A stretch of DNA of 64,000 nucleotides from Clarkia xantiana subsp. parviflora. Lineage: Eukaryota; Streptophyta; Magnoliopsida; Myrtales; Onagraceae. Below are positions 57,405 through 64,000 of this stretch, in pieces. Where the stretch lies: positions 6,920,634 to 6,984,633 of the forward strand of contig JAPTYO010000010.1 in assembly GCA_036873135.1 (NCBI GenBank), given 5' to 3'. The number at the start of each line of letters is the position of its first letter. Positions within the stretch are counted from its first letter, which is position 1. Made by a program: the position numbers and the translations under genes. The notes beneath the pieces are model-generated. The model saw only the letters and a program-made list of their open reading frames with translations. It made no database searches and was not told the origin of the DNA.

Positions 57405-58953
57405 GATGTAGATATCTCCGAAAGGGTGTATATGATTTGAATTAATTAGTGGATATAATTAGCTATGTATACCATATTCTGTTTCCTTTTCATGTGCCCC
57501 GAGAGATTTGAAAGGAAATTCTTTTTCATTATTAATTAAGATATAAGAGAATCATATATAATCTTCATGAAAAACTTTCTTTAACGGTAAAAATGAGACA
57601 TATTAGAATATTATTATTATAAATTAGATAAGCATGCAACACAAGTTTGCATTATGCAGAATCACGCCCAATACAAACAAAATAATAGTTAATGAAGGTT
57701 TAGTGAATAGATTATATATTAAGTAAACTCGATTTAAGTTCTCTTTTATTCGTGCATGCACGTAGGACTACAAGTACTTATTCTAATTAAGTATTTAATT
57801 AACTGTTGGCTATACTTATATATATATATATGCATCAGTGTTATTCACTTGGCCTTTATATAATAATAAGCTTAATTAAGGTCATTTTCTCTTATTCCAA
57901 CTCCTAGGGTTTAGATTGCAAAAAATTAAAAAAAAAAAAAAAAAATCCTAGGGTTAGGGTAATTAGCTAGCAAGGCCCAAGGGTCAGATTTGCCTCTTTG
58001 GGCCCCACACCGAATATTCGGGTTTAGCTAGCTGATCAAGGACAACTGTATGTTTATCTATCAGAGACTATATGAGTAGCCTTTACGTGGGTAACAAGTG
58101 TGATGAAATTTAACAGTGACTTTGTCGATCACTACCTATTATTATGAGAATATAATTGTCACCGAAGTGGAGAATCTCTAGATTCGCTAAAAGAAGAAAG
58201 AAAATTGAAGAATATGAAGACCAAGACTCTTTCACGACTTTGTTTGTTTGATAACGCAGTCCGTGTCACTGTTGATTCCAATCTCTATGCAGTGAAGAAT
58301 TAATATGATTGTTTTCATATGTTTATACACTAATTCAATAATTTTTTAACCAAAGTAATACTATTTAAACAACAAGCACAAAATTACAAATTGTTCATTT
58401 CAAATACCAAAATGGCACCACTTGGAATGTTATTAGTGACACATACATTATTTTATTTTTTATTTTTTGTTTGGGGTTTAAATACTTTTAAGTTTATACA
58501 ATTTTAAATTTTTCTTTCTAAAAAGTTTTATCAGAATAAGTGAACAATTTGACATGATAAACTCTAACGAGCTAAAATGGACAAACAATATGACTAAAAT
58601 GGGACTTCAATACTTTATGATTTATATAAATTTATTTTATTTTCTTAAACCCGATTATAGAACATATAAATACTAATCATAGACTCATATGATTCTAATT
58701 AAAATGTGAATTTCTATATTATGGAATATAATATACAGATGGACAATGCACGATGATGCCACGCCATAACCGATCGAAGTATAAACTATTATTTCTTTTT
58801 ATGTGTGAGTGGGGGCCTTAGAAATGAATATAATAATACACCACTTAGCTAAGGAGGACTATAAATATGGGAGTTTCCAGGAAATATATACGTAACCTAA
58901 ACTTGATATAGAGTAGCTAGCTAGAGTGTAAGTTGAGAATTAATTATCTGATT
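57405..58953. promoter_or_regulatory. Spacer and promoter of the EF-hand gene
   Basis: The region is mostly AT-rich, with a TA run near 57818 and a poly-A run near 57930, and no gene. Immediately upstream of the EF-hand ORF a good TATA box, CTATAAATATGG, lies at 58859-58870, about 85 bases before the ATG. This places the transcription start near 58890-58900 with a leader of roughly 55-60 bases. Confidence 0.6.
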
Positions 58954-59229
58954 ATGGCGTTCAAAAACGCCGGGAATGTCGAGAAGATGAAGATGGAAGA
59001 GTTCAAGCGGTGGATGCTGAGAAAGTTTGACGAAAACGGGGACGGAAAGCTCAGCAAGGCGGAGATTTGCGAAGCCATGCGAGCCCACGGCGGTTGGTTC
59101 TGCCGCATCAAGGGCCGCCGTGTCCTCAAGAAAGTCGATCGCAACGGCGACGGTTTCATCGACGAGACCGAGATGTCGGCTCTTGTTGATTTTGCACGCA
59201 AATATCTCAATATCACGGTTGTCGGGTAA
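58954..59229 (+). CDS. Small calmodulin-like protein with two EF-hands
   Basis: This is a single-exon ORF of 91 residues starting at the ATG at 58954; an upstream in-frame TTG is not a start. Two canonical 12-residue calcium loops are present: DENGDGKLSKAE (26-37) and DRNGDGFIDETE (62-73). Both have Asp at positions 1 and 5 and Glu at 12, so both should bind calcium. Between them lies GGWF (46-49), which is seen in a plant family of short two-EF-hand proteins. The C-terminus FARKYLNITVVG is helical and hydrophobic. There is no signal peptide or acylation motif, so cytosol or nucleus is expected. It likely acts as a calcium sensor, but targets are unknown. Polcalcin-like or CML-like are both reasonable names, so no symbol is given. 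The gene stands alone between transposons, with a TATA box upstream. Confidence 0.88.
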   Translation: MAFKNAGNVEKMKMEEFKRWMLRKFDENGDGKLSKAEICEAMRAHGGWFCRIKGRRVLKKVDRNGDGFIDETEMSALVDFARKYLNITVVG

Positions 59230-59980
59230 CTAAAAAACATTATTAACTAACTTTGTAGTTAGTTAACCTGTCGTGTCTTTTGGAATCTTAGTTTATTTTC
59301 CAAAAATGTAGCTAGGGGAAAACAAAACCCTAATCTTGTATTTAGTTAACTAGGTGGTTATCTGGTCCCTCCTCTCTTGCTAGAGGATGAGGTATTGTGT
59401 CGTGTCATGTCATATCATGTATGGATGTGTATCTGGAAATATGTATGAGATATATACATAGTATAAGCTTTTTTTCTTCTTCTACTAAAGAACAAGTGTA
59501 AATATATATATAAGAACCTTTCAAAAACTTTCAGTCACACTCATAAGTTCTAGATGTTTAGTTAAGCCTATATAAAAGTTAATTAAAGATACATATTTTT
59601 ATTGCTTGCTAATATGATGATATCAGAGTCTACACTCGATTTAGTAGACTTCCGCTTACAAAGAAATCAATTTTTATAAATTGAAACAATAAAAATACGC
59701 TGCTATACCACAACACAGTACCTTTAGAACATCACCAGCAAAAAACTTGAATAAGTTAATAGAGCCTATACGTTCATTTGACTGACATATGTTGCTCTCG
59801 GGGTACTCCATGTGGAATGATGGAGAGTAAAGTGGTAGAGTTAAATCTATCGTCAAAACCAAAACCTTCTTTTAATGAACCTATAAGCTAGACAGAGATG
59901 TTTAAGCTTCGGTGCAACATATCTGAACTAAAGGAAGCGATAGTTGATCAGAGATAAATCATCTAGAACATCGCTAGCTG
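59230..59980. other. 3' region of the EF-hand gene and spacer
   Basis: The 3' UTR probably extends to about 59480. The rest shows no gene; short ORFs look random. Confidence 0.45.
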
Positions 59981-59989
59981 CCATATGTG

Positions 59990-60530
59990 TAAGTAGAAGA
60001 AGATTGAAGTATGAATTAGTAGCTTGAAGTTTGGAGTTTGATGTTTTGACTTGGTGTTCAAGTGTCAGAGCATGGTGTTAGCATAGTGAAGTTTGATGTA
60101 AACATAGTGCAGGCAGATACAAACATGGAAGACTTGATGCAAACATAGTTAAGGCTTGATGTAAACATAGTGCAACACTATGTAAACACAGTGGATCTGT
60201 GTGATGTATGTGTAATGCTATTTAGGCGTGTGTGTAATACTGTTTTAAGTATGTGTTTTCAGATAAGACTGAGTGTGTAAGTCATTCCTGGTTTGTAGGA
60301 GCGGTTAAACATGTTTGGTGACCGTTGAAGTCTAGCTATTAGGTAGTTACTTTCCGTGTAAGTAAAATATAGAGTTATGTGAGTTTTTTCATGTAATCTG
60401 GTTTTCTTCAAATATACTGCTGCTTTCACAAAATTCCACGGTTCCTTGTTTTTTATTCTTCGATCTATTGTTTGTGAATTCATTACATTGATCACTTGAT
60501 TAGCAAATCAAGATTATTTGTTTACATTTA
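59990..60530 (+). repeat. Probable 5' LTR of the decayed copia element
   Basis: Internal repeats of GATGTAAACATAGTG occur at about 60090-60185. The sequence ends ATTTGTTTACA before TTTAGTATTAGAGCAATTCC, a mutated form of the TGGTATCAGAGC primer site at the normal place before gag. The left boundary is uncertain. No 3' LTR exists in the window because the element is truncated. Confidence 0.5.
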
Positions 60531-60585
60531 GTATTAGAGCAATTCCGGTGAAGGAAGCAATCTCAAACACAGATCATTCTGCAGA

Positions 60586-62615
60586 ATGGGAGATCATGAC
60601 GTGTTCATTAGATTGGCAATACCCAGGTTTACAGGGAATTATGATCAGTGGAGTTTGATCATGAGAAATCTACTAAGGGCCAAGGAGTATTGGTTCGTAG
60701 TTGAAGAAGGGGTGGAGATTGAAGGTATTACACAGGAGCAGTTGAAGGCCAGAGAATTGGTTGATATGAAGGCCATGTGTTGTTTCAAGCTTTAGATTGG
60801 TCTGTTCTTGAAAGCATTACGAGCAAAGACACTGCAAAAGAAATTTGGGACTCCATGAAAGCAAAAGGGATTGGCTCAAATCGCATGAAGAGGGCACATC
60901 TTCAGGCACTTAAAAGAGAGTTTAAATTGTTACAGATGAAAGAAGGGGAGAAGGCAATGTCTTACGTTTCAAGAACTCTTGAGGTAAGTAACAAAATGAA
61001 ATTATATGGGGAAACATTGTCTGAAACCACTGTAGTAGAGAAAATACTTCAAACTCTAAGTCCCTAATAAGATTTTGTTGTATGTTCTATTGAGGAATCA
61101 AATGATATCACTGCACTAACTCTTGATGAACTTCAAAGTTCACTGGTTGTTCATGAGTTGAAGGTGAATAGAAACTCGTCCAGTGAAGATCACGCGTTGA
61201 AGGTAGTTGCAGCAGGTTCCTCTCATTTAGGAAGTCAATACAAAGGAAAAGGAAAAGGCAGTGGCTATAGGAGCAGGGGAGGACATCAAAGCAAAGGTAA
61301 AGAGAAGAATTGGAATCATGGAAATGGAAATGAAAATAGCTATCAAAATTCTATTGTCCCTCAGGGAGAACTCAACTTAGTCTCACAGAGCAAAAGAAGG
61401 GATCAAAGAGATTCTAGTCAAGGCAGAAGTGGTCGAGGTTATAATAGCAATTATAACTCGAAGGAAAACATTCAGTGCTATAGATGTCAGAAGTATGGGC
61501 ACTATCAATTTGAGTGTACTGTAAAGTATCCTACACGAAGGGAGGAGCACATGAATTTTGCAGAAGTGGAGAATGAAGAAAAGGAGGTGCTCCTCATGAC
61601 AACAGAGTTGATGGCAAAGGAAAAGACCACATCAACAGATGTTTGGTTCTTGGATACAAGATGCAGTAACCACATGAGTGGTTGCAAGGAAGTGTTTTCT
61701 CAGCTAGATGAGACCTACAAGTCCAGAGTGGCCTTTGGGGACAACTCCTCTATACAAGTGAAAGGAAGAGAAGACATCAAGATCAAGTCTTTAAATGGTT
61801 TTACTGAAACCATTTCTGATGTTTTATTTTTTTTCCCTAATCTAAAGACTAATATGTTAAGTGTGGGACAATTAGTCCAAAAGAATTTCTCTATGTGGTT
61901 TGGCAGGGATAAAGCTGAGATAGTTGAAGAGGGTAGAGGAGCAATCATTGGGATTCAAATGAGTTCCAACATGTTGTTTCCACTTGAAGTTGAGAAACTG
62001 CAAGTGAGCTTAGCAGCCACTGAGAAGAAGGCCACATAGTCGTGGTTATGGCATCTCAGGTATGGTCACCTGAACTTCTCAGGACTCAACACACTAAGCA
62101 GATTGGAGATGGTGAAGGGGATGCCTCAAATAGGAATTCAACATGAAGTGTGTGAGGACTGCATGGTTGGAAAACAAGAAAGGGACTCATTTCCTCAAGG
62201 ACAAGCCTGGAGAGTTAAGGATCAACTGCAGTTGATTCATAGTGATATATGTGGGTCAATAAGTCCAACTTCGAATGGTGGAAGAAGGTATTTTATTACC
62301 TTTATTGATGATTTGACTAGAAAGATTTGGGTTACTGTGATAGGTGAGAAGTCAGAAGCTTTCTCAAAGTTTAAGCTATTCAAGGCTTCAGTTGAGAATG
62401 AGACAGGGAAGAAGATCAAGATGCTGAGAACTGACAATGGTGGGGAGTATACAAGCACTGAGTTCAAGAACTACTGCAAAGTTCATGGGATCAAAAGAGA
62501 GTACACGGCTCCTTTCACTCCACAGCAAAATGAAGTTGCAGAAAGGAAAAACAAGACAATAGAGAACATGTTGAGGAGCATGTTGAATGCAAGAAATGTG
62601 CCAAAGAGGTTTTTG
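60586..62615 (+). pseudogene. Ty1/copia gag-integrase, decayed and truncated
   Basis: Gag starts at 60586 (MGDHDVFIRLAIPRFTGNYD). A frameshift near 60770 moves the frame to one that runs from about 60777 to 62615, interrupted by tandem TAA TAA (61065-61070) and TAG (62037). Further on are the zinc knuckle CYRCQKYGHYQFEC (~61478), a protease motif where the catalytic DTG reads DTR (FLDTRCSNHM), and a pre-integrase WLWHLRYGHLN with CEDC. The integrase shows QLIHSDICG, LRTDNGGEY and TPQQNEVAERKNKT. The match ends at PKRF near 62611, where the integrase core would continue; RT and RNase H are missing. It is non-functional, and older than the intact copia element. It belongs to a different lineage, since there is a single zinc knuckle and different gag. 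Confidence 0.85.
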
Positions 62616-64000
62616 GCCCAAAGAGGCGAATATCATAAATGACTTTCATGTTTTAATACGAGACTGTTTACCTTATTATTATTATATTACTATAATAACG
62701 GGTTACCTTAATATTATTATATTACTATAATAACAAGTTACATGAAAATGTTAAATAATAGTTTACAAGATGAATAACCTCTTCGTTTTTAATACGTACT
62801 TATACAATTATATATATATATATATATATATTCACTTTCTATGTTATAATTTCATCTGTCATTTTGAGTATACAATGATATCTACATAGTTTATTAATAT
62901 TGTATAATCATCATAAATTATCAACCATTATAATTTTAGTAAAATAGTAAATAAATTAAAACATAGAAAGTGCAAACGTATATCTAATCAACTTTCAATA
63001 TTTGGAATATCTTTGACCTCCGAAGAAATGCGTTTGTCACCTTACCTGATGCTATTAACTATATTCCTAGATGACTTTGAAAGAATTTTAATATCGGTGA
63101 TGAACATGAGATTGGAGACTTTTATCTATATATATAATAAAGTGAAAGGTGAGAGAGTGTTTTCATGTGAATTTGTCATGTCAGCGTTTTACGCTACCTA
63201 TACAGTGACACATCTATATATATAATAAAGTGAAAGGTGAGAGAGTGTTTTCATGGGAATTTGTCATGTCAGCGTTTTACACTACATATACAATGCCACA
63301 TGGCTTATTCTATTTGGGCCACCCAACACTAAAATCTTAAGCCCAATGTTGTCCATACACTAAAATCTTAAGCCCAAAACTAATCTTCTATATATATAAT
63401 AAAGTGAAATGTGAGAGAGTGTTTTCATGTGAATTTGTCGTGTCAGCGTTTTACACTACCTATACAGTGCCACATGACTTATTCTATTTGGGCCACCCAA
63501 CACTAAAATCTTAAGCCCAATGTTGTCTATACACTAATCTTAACCCCAAAACTAACTTTTGGCCCAAAAAGGCAGAGATCATAAATGACTTTCATGTTTT
63601 AATACGAGACTGTTTACCTTATTATTATTATATTACTATAATAACCGGTTACCTTAATATTATTATATTACTATAATAACGAGTTAGATGAAAATGTTAA
63701 ATAATAGTTTACGAGATGAATAGCCTCTTCGTTTTTAATACGTACTTATACAATTATTCATATATATATATATATATATTCACTTTCTATGTTATAATTT
63801 CATCTGTCATTTTGAGTATACAATGATATCTACATATTTTATTAATATTGTATAATCGTCATAAATTATCAACCATTATTATTTTAGTAAATTGTAAATA
63901 AATTAAAATATAGAAAGTGCAAACGTATATCTAATCAACTGTCAATATTTGGAATATCTTTGACCTCCGAAGAAATGCGTTTGTCACCTTACCTGATGCT
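62611..64000. repeat. Stacked Helitron-like fragments with 946-bp-offset direct repeat
   Basis: The block starting TTTTGGCCCAAA (62611) with CATAAATGACTTTCATG (62634) recurs from 63557 and continues to the window edge, offset 946, with small differences only. Between them, three copies of a Helitron-like 5' end (TCTATATATATAATAAAGTG, then GAGAGAGTGTTTTCATG and GTGTCAGCGTTTTAC) start at 63125, 63213 and 63387. The first copy is cut after 88 bases and the second after 174; the third reads through into the second copy of the large repeat. So the large repeat is the interior of the same Helitron-like family, and the left copy lacks its first ~170 bases. No Rep/helicase is visible. Confidence 0.7.

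Noticed and set aside
58933..58953. Upstream extension of the EF-hand ORF
   Set aside because: It would start at TTG; the first ATG is at 58954 and gives the expected protein length.

Overview
The window is nuclear DNA of a flowering plant, most likely a eudicot. The genes carry GT-AG introns and encode plant proteins (AREB/ABF bZIP factor, THO5, CYPRO4/VID27-like, WEB1-like, plant TGS1 with a WW domain). The intergenic DNA is AT-rich and full of LTR retrotransposons, Helitrons, hAT-like and Mutator-like miniature elements. I cannot name the species. All exon boundaries below were joined by hand from splice signals and reading-frame phase.

Gene island 1 (1-10.3 kb): the 5' half of a trimethylguanosine synthase gene (TGS1, minus strand, running off the left edge), a complete THO5 gene (plus strand, divergent from TGS1) and a complete AREB/ABF-type bZIP gene (minus strand, convergent with THO5). 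TGS1 caps small nuclear RNAs and THO5 belongs to the THO/TREX mRNA-export complex, so two RNA-processing genes sit head to head across about 1.8 kb that holds a decayed 605-bp tandem duplication.

Repeat block A (10.3-30.3 kb): no host gene recognised. It holds three long-inverted-repeat elements with perfect 9-bp target duplications (14679-15559, 18035-18630, 21732-22627), a large LTR (16783-17667) followed by a decayed gypsy-type gag-like ORF, two Helitron-like elements head to tail (23100-26450 and 26451-30167), a hAT-like element inside the second, and a 121-bp MITE at 30183.

Gene island 2 (30.5-42.6 kb): COQ10-like START protein (plus, with a 290-bp MITE in intron 2), CYPRO4/VID27-like protein (plus) and a WEB1-like coiled-coil protein (minus, with a hAT-like insertion in an intron).

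Repeat block B (43.9-57.4 kb): a decayed Ty3/gypsy gag region interrupted by a hAT-like element and containing a 37-bp minisatellite, a nearly perfect 387-bp tandem duplication, a second pair of abutting Helitron-like ends, and an intact, very young Ty1/copia element (52104-57399) whose 297-bp LTRs differ at one position that I could find and whose 1502-residue polyprotein is uninterrupted.

Right end (57.4-64 kb): a small two-EF-hand calcium-binding protein gene with a clear TATA box, then a decayed copia element cut off in its integrase domain by a Helitron-like repeat, followed by three stacked Helitron-like 5' ends and a 946-bp-offset direct repeat that leaves the window.

The least expected signal is a set of five short inverted-repeat elements with 9-bp target duplications (four perfect, one 8/9). 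Four of them end in a GGGTTAA-like terminus but have unrelated interiors; the fifth is built of nested hairpins.
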